The translations under genes were made by a program, and so were the position numbers. Shown in pieces: positions 33,153 to 42,255 of a stretch of 64,000 nucleotides of DNA. Positions within the stretch are counted from its first letter, which is position 1. Every line of letters begins with the position of its first letter. The DNA comes from Nocardioides caeni (GTDB lineage: Bacteria; Actinomycetota; Actinomycetes; Propionibacteriales; Nocardioidaceae), in contig NZ_STGW01000003.1 in NCBI RefSeq assembly GCF_004912195.1, positions 286,145-350,144 on the forward strand, given 5' to 3'. The notes beneath the pieces are model-generated. The model did no database searches. It was not told the DNA's origin and worked only from the letters and a program-made list of their open reading frames with translations.

Positions 33153-33772
33153 TCCCCGAAGACCCACTCGTCGTTCCCCGCCGCTGTGTCGCACTGGTGC
33201 TGGGTTGGGAGGACGTGGGCATCCGCGCCACCGTCGGCGGAGCCCTGGCCTTGGGTTATCACGTCCATGAGCCACGAGCCACCCGCGACATCGACCTCAA
33301 CGTCGCCTTGGACAAGTCGGCGGCTCTCCCCGCTCTTCGGACGCTTCCCGAGGGCCCACAGTGGGACGAGGAGGACCTGGCCGCGATCGAGCGAGACGGT
33401 CAGGTCCGGCTCTGGTGGCCAGTCCCCGGGCAACAGCGGATGCCCCTCGACCTGTTCTTCGCCGAGCACCAGTTCCACCGGGTCGCGACCGACCGCGCCC
33501 TGTGGGTGCCGATGCTGGACGCCGAGGTGCCGATCCTGTCGGCCACCGACCTGACCGTGTTCAAGGCACTGTTCGACCGCCCCAAGGACTGGGTCGACAT
33601 CGGCGAGATGGTGTCCTACGGCCCGCCCAGTCTCGACCTGGAGAACGCCGCGCACTGGGTCTCTGCGATCGTCGGCGACAGCGACGTCCGGGTCGCGCGG
33701 CTACGCGACCTCGCCGAGCATCCCCCGGAGCCCCCGGCTCAGTTCACCTGGCGCGATCTCCCCTCCCAGTAG
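33149..33772 (+). CDS. Nucleotidyltransferase-fold protein (AbiEii/MNT-like, possible toxin)
   Basis: A 207-residue protein with a minimal nucleotidyltransferase signature: VGGALALGYHVHEPRATRDI followed by DLNV, i.e. GG, then R-x-T-x-D-x-D, as in AbiEii and related NTases. A later MPLDLFFAEHQFH gives the third acidic residue. Coupled to the HTH gene by an ATGA overlap. Members of this superfamily act as tRNA- or protein-modifying toxins (type IV-like TA, abortive infection) or as antitoxins; which applies is open. The last 34 bp overlap the convergent synthetase gene and include a 15-bp direct repeat. Confidence 0.78.
   Translation: MIPEDPLVVPRRCVALVLGWEDVGIRATVGGALALGYHVHEPRATRDIDLNVALDKSAALPALRTLPEGPQWDEEDLAAIERDGQVRLWWPVPGQQRMPLDLFFAEHQFHRVATDRALWVPMLDAEVPILSATDLTVFKALFDRPKDWVDIGEMVSYGPPSLDLENAAHWVSAIVGDSDVRVARLRDLAEHPPEPPAQFTWRDLPSQ
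33739..33753. repeat. 15-bp direct repeat, right copy
   Basis: TCAGTTCACCTGGCG, identical to 32688-32702. It contains the stop codon and last four codons of the acyl-CoA synthetase on the minus strand, and codons for QFTWR of the nucleotidyltransferase on the plus strand. Confidence 0.6.
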
Positions 33773-35301
33773 GGCGCGCGCAGCTTGAACTTCTGCAGCT
33801 TGCCGGTCGCCGTGCGGGCCAGCTCGTCGCGGAACTCGACGGACGTCGGCGACTTGTAGCCGGCGAGGCGGTCCTTGCACCAGCGGATCAGCTCCGCCTC
33901 CATCTCCGGGCCCGCCTGAGCGTCCCCGGCCAGCACCACGAGTGCCTTGATGGTCTCGCCCCACTTCTCACTGGGGACGCCGATCACGGCGACCTCCGCG
34001 ACCGCGGGGTGGGAGAACAGGGTGTCCTCGACCTCGATCGAGGTGACGTTCTCGCCGCCGGTGATGATGACGTCCTTCTTGCGGTCCGCGATCGTCAGAT
34101 AGCCGTCATCGCCGAGGAAGCCGCCGTCACCGGTGTGGAACCAGTCGCCGGCGAGCGCCGCGGCCGACTCCTCCGGCTGCTCCCAGTAGCCCTCGAGGAC
34201 GACGTTGGAGCGGGCCAGCACCTCACCAGCGCCCTCGCCCTGAGCATCGGACTCGTCGATGCGCAGGCTGACGCCGAGGGCGGGAGCGCCGGCGCGGGTC
34301 AGCTTCGCGGCGCGCTCCTCGGCCGGCAGGTCGTCCCACTCGGCGCGGCTGCGGTTGAAGGTCAGCAGGGGCGAGGTCTCGGTGAGGCCGTAGATCTGGA
34401 TGAACTCCCAGCCGAGCTCCTCCTGCACCCGGATGACGGTCTTCGTCGGCGGCGGGGCGCCGGCCATGATGATCCGCACCCGGTCCCGTCCGGGGATCTC
34501 GCCCTCCCAGGTCTGTGCGGCCTCGAGCACCGCGGCCGCGACCGCCGGCGCCGCACACATGACGGTCACGCCGTGGTCGCGCACGCGGCGCAGGATCTCG
34601 GCGCCGTCGACCTTGCGCAGGATCACGTGCCGGGCGCCGACCCCGGTCATCGCGAAGGGCATCCCCCAGCCGTTGGCGTGGAACTGCGGCAGGGTGTGGA
34701 GGTAGACGTCACGGTCGCCGATCTGGGCGTGCAGGCCGAACGTGACGGCGTTGGTCCAGATGTTGCGGTGCGTGATCTGGACGCCCTTGGGCCGGGCCGT
34801 GGTGCCCGACGTGTAGTTGATCGTCGCGGTCGCGGACTCGTCGTGCTCCCACGGCTGCGGCTCGGTCCCCGGCGCGGCGTAGAGCGCGTCGTCGTCGCCG
34901 AGCACGAACTTCAGCTCGCAGGTCACCCCGGCGAGCGACTCCTCGAGCTCCGGGTCGACGTAGAGCACGCGCGCGCCGGAGTGGTCGACGATGTATTGCA
35001 CCTCGTCGGGGCTGAGTCGGAAATTGACCGGCACGAGCACCCGCCCCCAGCCGCTCACCCCGTAGAACGAGGTCAGCAGCCGGGCACTGTTGTGGCTGAC
35101 GACCGCCACCCGCTCACCGACCCCGATCCCCAGCTCGTCCAGCCGGGCCGCCTGGCGCCGGGCCAGCTCGCCCATCCGCGCATAGCTCAGCTCGCCCAGG
35201 TCGCTCGCCGGCTGGTCGGGCTCGTCCACCACACCGACCCGGTCGCCATAGACCGCGACGGCACGGTCGAGGAAGTCGTTGACGCTGAACGGCACGAACA
35301 T
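33739..35301 (-). CDS. AMP-dependent acyl-CoA synthetase (FadD-like)
   Basis: A 520-residue ANL-superfamily ligase: TINYTSGTTARPKGV (P-loop, about 175-189), QIYGLTETSP (motif around 310), GDWFHTGDGGFLGDDGYL and RKKDVIITGGENV (hinge). The C-terminal lysine is in TATGKLQKF. Expected to activate a fatty or aryl acid through an acyl-adenylate to the CoA thioester; substrate not predictable. ATG 35301 is chosen because MFVPFSVNDFLDRA begins the fold. Its final codons form the right copy of the 15-bp repeat. Confidence 0.92.
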   Translation of the reverse strand: MFVPFSVNDFLDRAVAVYGDRVGVVDEPDQPASDLGELSYARMGELARRQAARLDELGIGVGERVAVVSHNSARLLTSFYGVSGWGRVLVPVNFRLSPDEVQYIVDHSGARVLYVDPELEESLAGVTCELKFVLGDDDALYAAPGTEPQPWEHDESATATINYTSGTTARPKGVQITHRNIWTNAVTFGLHAQIGDRDVYLHTLPQFHANGWGMPFAMTGVGARHVILRKVDGAEILRRVRDHGVTVMCAAPAVAAAVLEAAQTWEGEIPGRDRVRIIMAGAPPPTKTVIRVQEELGWEFIQIYGLTETSPLLTFNRSRAEWDDLPAEERAAKLTRAGAPALGVSLRIDESDAQGEGAGEVLARSNVVLEGYWEQPEESAAALAGDWFHTGDGGFLGDDGYLTIADRKKDVIITGGENVTSIEVEDTLFSHPAVAEVAVIGVPSEKWGETIKALVVLAGDAQAGPEMEAELIRWCKDRLAGYKSPTSVEFRDELARTATGKLQKFKLRAPYWEGRSRQVN

Positions 35302-35420
35302 GGGCAGCCTCCACTGACGCTTCGGGGTGTGACGGCTGCCACTGTAGGCGCGTGACGTTGCCGCAGGGTTGCCCGACGCGATCACCGGCGGCGAACGGGG
35401 CGATCGGTGCGGCGGACGGT

Positions 35421-35460
35421 CGATGAGAGCTCTCTCATCGACCTCTCATCCGCTGCCCAC
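35421..35460 (+). promoter_or_regulatory. Probable response-regulator binding region of the poly-Asp/sensor-kinase operon
   Basis: CGATGAGAG-CT-CTCTCATCG is an inverted repeat (35421-35440). It runs into direct repeats with 11-bp period: CTCATC at 35434, CTCATC at 35445 and CCCAC at 35456. Direct repeats of this period are the binding style of OmpR/PhoB-type regulators. The same pattern lies upstream of the Asp/Arg-rich gene at 39424-39461, with repeats conserved and spacers not. It ends 57 bp before the poly-Asp GTG. Confidence 0.68.
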
Positions 35461-35516
35461 CGTGGGGCAGGATGATCGCGGTCGATGACCGGACGCGTAC
35501 GACGAGAGGAGGGCTG

Positions 35517-35817
<301 letters not shown>

Positions 35818-35828
<11 letters not shown>

Positions 35829-37268
35829 GTCGGCCCAGCGGCACCCGCCCCGCTCGGGCTTCTCCGTTCGGACCCGCATCGCCGCCGCGGTCGCGCTGCT
35901 CGTGACCGCCGCGCTCGCAGGCGCCGGCGCCATCGTCCACCTGGTCGAGTCACAGAAGATCCTGGACTCCGTCCAGCGCGAGGTGGAGCAGGAGCTCGAC
36001 GAGTTCGTCCGGCTCGAGGAGTCGGGCGACTTCACCTCCATCCCCGCGCTCCTCGAAGGGTTCCTGCTCCGCAACGTCCCCGACGACGACGAGCTCCTCG
36101 TCGGCTGGGTCGACGGCAAGCCGATCGCCCAGTTCCCCGAGGATCCCCTCGTGGACGACGCGGACTTCCTGGCCGCGGCCGCGCCGTTGGCCCGCGACGG
36201 CGGCTCGACGTACCTGCACACCGCGGGTGGCGAGGTCCGGATCACGAGCCAACCCGTCAGGCAGGGACCGACCTCCGGCGCGTTGCTCGTCATCAGCTAT
36301 CTGGACGAGGACCGCGGCGAGCTGCACAGCACGATGCGGACCTACACCGTGGTCGCGGTCCTGGCTGCCGTGCTCGTCACGGCGGTCTCGGCCTGGGTGT
36401 CCGGGCGCCTGCTGCGACCGCTGCGCACCCTGCGGTTGACGACGGAGAACATCAGCGCGACCGACCTGTCCCGCCGGCTCCCCGAGCGCGGCAACGACGA
36501 CATCACCGCGCTGACCCGCACCGTCAACGGGATGCTGGACCGCCTCGACGCCGCCTTCGCCGGCCAGCGCCAGTTCCTCGACGACGCCGGCCACGAGCTC
36601 CGGACCCCCTTGACCGTCCTGCGCGGCCACCTCGAGCTGCTCGACACCGCCGCGCCGGACGAGGTCGCCGAGACCCGGACGCTGCTGATCGACGAGGTCG
36701 ACCGGATGGCCCGCCTGGTCGGCGACCTGATCCTCCTCGCCAAGAGCGACCGCCCCGACTTCCTCGCCCCGACCGAGGCGGACCCGTCCGCACTACTGGC
36801 GTCGGTCGTGACCAAGGCCCGGGCGCTCGGCGCCCGCGACTGGGTGCTCGACCTCTCGGCCGACACCCTGCCCGACGAGCTGGTCCTCGACGCGCAGCGG
36901 CTGACGCAGGCGCTGCTCGCTCTCGCCGACAACGCGGTGAAGCACACCCGCGACGGCCAGCGGATCGCCGTCGGTGCCCGCGTGCTCGGCACCACGCTGC
37001 GCTGCTGGGTCCACGACAGTGGGCCGGGAGTGGCACCGGCCGACCGGGACCGCATCTTCCGCCGCTTCGAGCGCGCCGACCTCAGCGCGCACGACGAGGG
37101 CTTCGGCCTCGGGCTGTCGATCGTCGACGCGATCAGCCAGGCCCACGGCGGCCGGGCGTACGTCGACGGGCCGGTCGAGGGGGGCGCCCGCTTCGTGATC
37201 GAGATCCCCGTCGTGCAGCCCCAGCCCACGCCGACACCGACACCGACACCGACTCGACAGGACCACCG

Positions 37269-37284
<16 letters not shown>
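35818..37284 (+). CDS. Sensor histidine kinase (EnvZ/PhoQ-like architecture)
   Basis: 488 residues: TM1 about 20-42, an extracytoplasmic sensor domain about 43-174 with acidic patches (PDDDELL, EDPLVDDADF), TM2 about 175-194, and HAMP about 195-248. HisKA follows with the phospho-acceptor His259 in DDAGHELRTPLTVL. HATPase_c has the N box DNAVKHT (371-377) and G boxes HDSGPGV and GFGLGLSIV. It ends in a (TP)n tail. ATG 35818 is chosen, overlapping the poly-Asp gene; earlier ATGs are the out-of-frame reading of the Asp run. Likely autophosphorylates and signals to the next-encoded regulator. Confidence 0.93.
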
Positions 37285-37946
<662 letters not shown>

Positions 37947-37954
37947 CCGACCCG

Positions 37955-38037
37955 GTGGCCGAGGAGCTCCGGCGAGGAACGGCGGGCCCTGGTGGTCGAG
38001 GAGCCCCGCGAGGAACGAGCGGGGCGTCACGAGACCC
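37955..38037. repeat. Family B palindromic repeat after the response regulator
   Basis: GGTGGCCGAGGAGCTCCGGC followed by a second unit, GGTGGTCGAGGAGCCCCGCG through GGCGTCACGAGACCC. It lies in the gap between the convergent response-regulator and Ser/Thr-kinase genes, touching the kinase stop. It may fold as a hairpin and act as a transcript end; there is no U-tract. Confidence 0.75.
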
Positions 38038-38943
38038 TCAGGACTTCCAGGTCAGCTTCGGCGCGGGCAGTGCCGCGACCTCCGGCTCCAGCGCGTCGGC
38101 GACCTCGTGCGGCAGCGGCCGATCGGCCGGGTCGGGCTCGAGCATCGCGTGGACGAGCTTCTGCACCGTGGGTGGGACGTCGCCCGGCAGCTCCGCGGGC
38201 GCTTCCAGCAGCTGCGGGAAACGCTGCGCCGGCTCGGCGGCAGAGGGGTCGCCGTCACGGAAGGGCCGGTGGCCGGCGATCGCGTGGAAGAGAGTCGTGC
38301 CGAGGCCCCAGACGTCGGCGGCGTACCCCGGGACGCCGTAGGGACCCGGACAGGCCTGCTCGGGCGCCATGTAGGCGTCAGTGCCGATCGTCCCGGTGAG
38401 CGCGGCGGCCTTGGCCTCGGGGCGCGCGACCGAGAGGTCGATCAGGCGGGCCGGCGAGCCCATGATGACGTTGCTCGGCTTGATGTCGAGGTGGCAGACG
38501 TCGACCCGCCTGAAGAAGTGGAGCGCCGAGGCGACGTCGATCGCGAGCGGCAGATACTGCTCGGGCGCCAGGCGCCGGTGGCGCCGAATGAGTCGCGACA
38601 GGCTGGGGCCCTCGACGTGCTCGAGCACCAGGTGCGGCCGCGGTCCGGCGGCGTCGTGCCGCAGCCCACGGATGGTGACCGGGTGGTGGGCGACGTCGAG
38701 CGCCCGCGCCTCGCGCTCCATGCTCCGCACGGTGTGCTCGTCGTCGACGTCGTCGGGGCGGACCACCTTGACCACGACAGGTCCGTAGGTGATCTCGTCG
38801 AATGCCAGCCACGCCTCGTACGCCGACCCACCCCCGAGCTGCCGCATCGCGGTCAGCTCGGGGGTGATCGCGTCGCCCTCGGCGAAGCCCCACGTGGACA
38901 GGACCACGTCAGCGCCGTCGGAGCGAGGATCCACGGCGGTCAT
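38038..38943 (-). CDS. Ser/Thr protein kinase, soluble
   Basis: A 301-residue Hanks-type kinase: glycine loop LGGGSAYEA (36-44), VVVKVV with Lys59, catalytic HLDIKPSN (151-158; HRD replaced by HLD), Mg2+ motif DLS (169-171) in place of DFG, and GTDAYMAPEQ. ADVWGLGTTLFHAIAG completes the C-lobe. No transmembrane helix or PASTA domains, unlike PknB. All catalytic residues are present, so it is probably active. The ATG overlaps the stop of the Asp/Arg-rich gene (ATGA), so the two are coupled. Confidence 0.88.
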   Translation of the reverse strand: MTAVDPRSDGADVVLSTWGFAEGDAITPELTAMRQLGGGSAYEAWLAFDEITYGPVVVKVVRPDDVDDEHTVRSMEREARALDVAHHPVTIRGLRHDAAGPRPHLVLEHVEGPSLSRLIRRHRRLAPEQYLPLAIDVASALHFFRRVDVCHLDIKPSNVIMGSPARLIDLSVARPEAKAAALTGTIGTDAYMAPEQACPGPYGVPGYAADVWGLGTTLFHAIAGHRPFRDGDPSAAEPAQRFPQLLEAPAELPGDVPPTVQKLVHAMLEPDPADRPLPHEVADALEPEVAALPAPKLTWKS

Positions 38944-39356
38944 CAGCGGCGGGTGTTGTTCCGGCTGCGGTCGTTGGTCCGGTTGACGGACCAGTCCCGG
39001 TTGTGACGCCCCGGACCGTCGTCGGTCCAGTCGCGGACGGCGCGGCCCGAGCGGCTGTTGTCGCGACCGCTCCGGGCGCCGGTGCGGGACCGGTCACCGC
39101 GGGTGTTCCGCGACGCCCGGCTGCGGGTGTCGGTGTTGCGGCTCGCGGTGTCGCGCGCGCGGACGTCACGGTCGGTGACGTCGTCATCGTCGTCGTCGCT
39201 GACGAGCACGATGTCAGGGGTGTCCTCGTCGCGCTTGACGACCAGGTCGCTGGCGGCGGTGCTGCTGGTCGGCCACGCGAGCAGGCTGACGGCCAGTCCG
39301 GCGCCGAGCAGGCCCACCACCCCGGTGCCGGCCGCCACGATCGGCTTCTTCGACAT
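38943..39356 (-). CDS. Exported Asp/Arg-rich low-complexity protein
   Basis: 137 residues. An N-terminal signal or anchor (about 8-35, GTGVVGLLGAGLAVSLLAW, ending at STAAS) precedes DLVVKRDEDTPDIVLVSDDD with six consecutive Asp. A long Arg/Asp/Ser/Thr/Asn-rich tail follows (RDVRARDTASRNTDTRSRAS and similar). No catalytic domain. Ribosome-binding site GAAGGAGAA is well placed. It is co-transcribed with the Ser/Thr kinase and shares promoter elements with the poly-Asp operon. It may be a kinase substrate, a cation-binding envelope polymer, or both; all are inference. Confidence 0.75.
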   Translation of the reverse strand: MSKKPIVAAGTGVVGLLGAGLAVSLLAWPTSSTAASDLVVKRDEDTPDIVLVSDDDDDDVTDRDVRARDTASRNTDTRSRASRNTRGDRSRTGARSGRDNSRSGRAVRDWTDDGPGRHNRDWSVNRTNDRSRNNTRR

Positions 39357-39423
39357 GTCGTTCTCCTTCTTCCGTTGCGATCGCCGGCTGGTGCGCCGAC
39401 ACGGAGAACGTTCGTGGACCGCG

Positions 39424-39461
39424 GTGAGGCTGCCATGAGGCGGCGATGAGAGCCCTCTCAT
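39424..39461 (-). promoter_or_regulatory. Probable response-regulator binding region of the Asp/Arg-rich/kinase operon
   Basis: Plus-strand GTGAG at 39424, ATGAG at 39435 and ATGAG at 39446 are direct repeats with exact 11-bp period. The last runs into ATGAGAG-CC-CTCTCAT (39446-39461), an inverted repeat with 2-nt spacer. Read on the minus strand this matches 35421-35460 in order and spacing. It lies 68-105 bp before the ATG at 39356. Confidence 0.68.
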
Positions 39462-39520
39462 GCCGTGCGCCCCGGTCCGACCTGAGCGACCGGGAAAGAG
39501 GCCGGGCATAGGGTGCGGCC

Positions 39521-39775
39521 ATGTACCTGGAGCTGGTGAGCGACCGCCGACAGCGTCGTCGGCGCCGCATCCTGCTGACCTGGCTGGCCGCTGCGGGCAC
39601 GTGCGGCTACCTGCTGCCGTGGGCGGTGGCCACCACACGAGGCAAGGCCGGGGCCGATGTCCTCGGACTGGCCAACCTGGTGCTTGGGTGGACGGTCGTC
39701 GGTTGGCTGGTCGTCTTCGTCCTCGCCTGCCGCCGCCACGGCATCGCCGGCCTCAGGGTCACCGGGCTCGGTTGA
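39521..39775 (+). CDS. Small two-helix membrane protein, superinfection-immunity (Imm)-like
   Basis: An 84-residue protein with a basic N-terminus (DRRQRRRRR), then two transmembrane helices joined by a short loop: LTWLAAAGTCGYLLPWAVA and NLVLGWTVVGWLVVFVLA. The NLxLGWTxxGW motif and YLLPWAVA match the T4 Imm-type superinfection immunity family, widely found in bacteria with unknown chromosomal role. It is divergent from the Asp/Arg-rich gene and could be affected by the same operator. Confidence 0.75.
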   Translation: MYLELVSDRRQRRRRRILLTWLAAAGTCGYLLPWAVATTRGKAGADVLGLANLVLGWTVVGWLVVFVLACRRHGIAGLRVTGLG

Positions 39776-39785
39776 GTCGAGGCGG

Positions 39786-40484
39786 TCAGGCCGACAGCCG
39801 ACGATCCAGGTCGATCTCGATGCCCGCGACGGAGGCGGCGCCCAGGATCTGCCCGCACGCTGCCTCGGCCAGGAATCGGCTGAGCGCCGTCGGGCTGCTG
39901 CGGACGGCCGGGTCCGCGACCAGCCAGCCGTTGACGGCGCTGTCGATCATGCCAACCAGACCGTTGGCGAGGTCGGCGACCAGGCCGCGCGGCACCTTCC
40001 GGGGAGCCATCTGCGGAGCGAGGTAGGCGTCGATGAGCTCCATCGCCCGCCGCGCGAACCCGGCCTTGCCGCCGATCATCGCGGCAGATCCGCGCTCGGG
40101 ATGGCTGGACGAGCCGGCGCCGAGGAAGCGGTGCAGCTCGGCGTGGGCCTGGACCCAGGCGACGTACGTCGCGACCACCCGCCGCACGCCCGTGCGGACC
40201 GTGCCGCGCAGCTCCAGTGTCGGCGCCAGCTCGGCGACCATCCCCGCGACGATCCGCTGGCGGATCTGCTCGTCGAGGTCCTCCCGGTCCTTGAAGAGGC
40301 GATAGACGACCGAGCGGGGCACCTGGGCCTCTGCCGCGATCGCGGCCACGCCGGCATCACCGTTGCCGGCATCGATCATCGCGATCGCCGTCGTCAGGAT
40401 CCGTTCGTGCCGTCCCTGCCGGTGGTCGTCCCAGCGGGCGTCGCGACCGTCGACCTTCGATTCGTCGATGGCTGCCTGTCCCAT
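39786..40484 (-). CDS. TetR-family regulator
   Basis: A 232-residue TetR repressor. The N-terminal HTH is at about 25-70 (GRHERILTTAIAMIDAGNGD, then VAAIAAEAQVPRSVVYRLF). The C-terminal ligand domain has TYVAWVQAHAELHRFLG. It is divergent to the acyl-CoA catabolic operon, and two TGGACA-N3-TGTCCA-type palindromes lie in the gap. Probably a repressor released by an acyl-CoA or substrate acid. Confidence 0.9.
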   Translation of the reverse strand: MGQAAIDESKVDGRDARWDDHRQGRHERILTTAIAMIDAGNGDAGVAAIAAEAQVPRSVVYRLFKDREDLDEQIRQRIVAGMVAELAPTLELRGTVRTGVRRVVATYVAWVQAHAELHRFLGAGSSSHPERGSAAMIGGKAGFARRAMELIDAYLAPQMAPRKVPRGLVADLANGLVGMIDSAVNGWLVADPAVRSSPTALSRFLAEAACGQILGAASVAGIEIDLDRRLSA

Positions 40485-40510
40485 GGACGACGACTCTAGA
40501 GGAGAAGGTC

Positions 40511-40556
40511 TTGACTGGACAGCCTGTCCAGCCTACTTTTTCCGGACACGCTGTCC
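40511..40556 (+). promoter_or_regulatory. Promoter with two TetR operators for the acyl-CoA catabolic operon
   Basis: -35 TTGACT (40511-40516), 17-bp spacer, -10 TACTTT (40534-40539). The spacer holds the palindrome TGGACA-GCC-TGTCCA (40516-40530). A second, GGACA-CGC-TGTCC (40544-40556), lies just downstream of the -10. Centres are 27 bp apart. Repressor binding would block RNA polymerase and promoter escape. Confidence 0.75.
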
Positions 40557-40574
40557 AAGGAAAGGGCTGGCTCA

Positions 40575-41774
40575 ATGAGCAGCAACAAGGTGTACGTCGT
40601 CGGCGTCGGCATGACGAAGTTCGAGAAGCCGGGCGCCCGCGATTGGGACTACCCCGACATGGCTCGCGAGGCGGGCACGAAGGCGCTGGAGGACGCGGGC
40701 CTGGACTACCGCGAGATCCAGCAGGCCTACGTCGGCTACGTCTACGGCGAGTCGACCGCCGGCCAGCGTGCCGTCTACGAGCTGGGCATGACCGGCCTGC
40801 CGGTCGTCAACGTCAACAACAACTGCTCGACCGGCTCCACCGCCCTCTACCTCGCCACCCAGGCGATCCGTGGCGGCCTCGCCGAGTGCACGCTCGCGCT
40901 CGGCTTCGAGAAGATGCAGCCCGGCTCGCTCGGCTCGACGTACGACGACCGCGAGCAGCCGATGATGAAGCACCTGCTGGCCCTGGCCGAGCTCCAGGAG
41001 TTCGCGATGCCGCCGGCGCCCTACATGTTCGGCGCGGCGGGCAAGGAGCACCAGGAGCGCTACGGCACGACCAATGAGCAGTTCGCCAAGGTCGGCGTGA
41101 AGAACCACCGGCACTCGGTCAACAACCCTTATGCGCAGTTCCAGGACGTCTACACGCTGGAGGAGGTGCTGGCGTCGCGGCAGGTCTACGGACCGCTGAC
41201 CAAGCTCCAGTGCTCCCCCACCTCAGACGGCTCCGGCGCGGTCATCCTCGCCAGCGAGGCGTTCGTCGACCAGCACGGCCTCGGCGACCAGGCGGTCGAG
41301 ATCGTCGGACAGTCGATGGTCACCGACATGCAGAGCACCTTCGACGACAAGTCGGCGCAGTCGCTGGTCGGCAAGGAGATGACGCGCAAGGCGGCTCGCG
41401 ACGTCTACGAGCAGGCCGGCATCGGTCCCGACGACATCGACGTCATCGAGCTGCACGACTGCTTCTCCGCCAACGAGCTGCTGACCTACGAGGCGCTCGG
41501 CCTGTGCGGCGAGGGCGAGGCCGGCAAGCTCATCGACAACGACGACACGACCTACGGCGGCCGCTGGGTCGTCAACCCCTCCGGCGGCCTGATCTCCAAG
41601 GGTCACCCCCTCGGCGCCACCGGTCTCGCGCAGTGCAGTGAGCTCACCTGGCAGCTGCGCGGCACCGCCGACGCCCGCCAGGTCGAGTCCGCCGCCGGCA
41701 GCAACGGCGTGGCCCTGCAGCACAACATCGGTCTCGGCGGGGCCGTCGTCGTGACGGCGTACAAGAAGCCCTGA
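40575..41774 (+). CDS. Thiolase-family lipid-transfer protein (SCP-x thiolase-like)
   Basis: A 399-residue thiolase-fold protein: nucleophile Cys84 in [31 protein letters not shown], and the C-terminal [17 protein letters not shown] with the catalytic histidine. It lacks the second-cysteine CxG motif of degradative thiolases; [17 protein letters not shown] replaces it. Such Ltp/SCP-x proteins act in side-chain degradation of steroids and branched acyl-CoAs as thiolase or aldolase (retro-Claisen or retro-aldol) partners. First gene of the TetR-controlled operon. Confidence 0.88.
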   Translation: MSSNKVYVVGVGMTKFEKPGARDWDYPDMAREAGTKALEDAGLDYREIQQAYVGYVYGESTAGQRAVYELGMTGLPVVNVNNNCSTGSTALYLATQAIRGGLAECTLALGFEKMQPGSLGSTYDDREQPMMKHLLALAELQEFAMPPAPYMFGAAGKEHQERYGTTNEQFAKVGVKNHRHSVNNPYAQFQDVYTLEEVLASRQVYGPLTKLQCSPTSDGSGAVILASEAFVDQHGLGDQAVEIVGQSMVTDMQSTFDDKSAQSLVGKEMTRKAARDVYEQAGIGPDDIDVIELHDCFSANELLTYEALGLCGEGEAGKLIDNDDTTYGGRWVVNPSGGLISKGHPLGATGLAQCSELTWQLRGTADARQVESAAGSNGVALQHNIGLGGAVVVTAYKKP

Positions 41775-41814
41775 CTCACCTCCACCCACCGCAATCACAG
41801 AGAGAACACACACC

Positions 41815-42255
41815 ATGGCAAGCGTCTCCGTCTCCCAGCCCCTCCCCGTCGGCACCGATGCCGCCTACGCCGCGCTGGCGGACCTGGCCGGCTACGAGAA
41901 GTGGCTGACCATCCACCAGAGCTGGAAGTCCGAGCTCCCCACGCCGGAGGAGATCAAGGTCGGCACCCAGATCACGGAGGTCGTGTCCGTGATGGGGATG
42001 GCCAACAAGATCGAGTGGACCGTCACCGAGTCCAACGCCCCCACCTCGATGACCATCGAGGGCACCGGCATGGCCGGGGTCAAGGTGAAGTTCTCGATGG
42101 GCGTGACCGGCAGCGACACCGCGTCGGTGGCGACCATCGACGCCGAGTTCAACGGCACCATGATCGTCGGCCCGATCGGCAAGGCCGTCGCCAAGAACAC
42201 CCAGTCCGACCTCAAGGCCTCGCTGGCCAAGCTGTCCGAGCTGGTCTCCGCCTGA
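41815..42255 (+). CDS. SRPBCC/START-like ligand-binding protein
   Basis: A 146-residue SRPBCC-family protein (polyketide cyclase/dehydrase-type helix-grip fold): PLPVGTDAAYAALADLAGYE, then GTQITEVVSVMGMANKIEWT and the C-terminal helix KNTQSDLKASLAKLSELV. Predicted to bind a hydrophobic ligand in the pathway, for example the acyl substrate; no catalytic residues can be assigned. TGATG overlap with the next gene. Confidence 0.82.
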   Translation: MASVSVSQPLPVGTDAAYAALADLAGYEKWLTIHQSWKSELPTPEEIKVGTQITEVVSVMGMANKIEWTVTESNAPTSMTIEGTGMAGVKVKFSMGVTGSDTASVATIDAEFNGTMIVGPIGKAVAKNTQSDLKASLAKLSELVSA

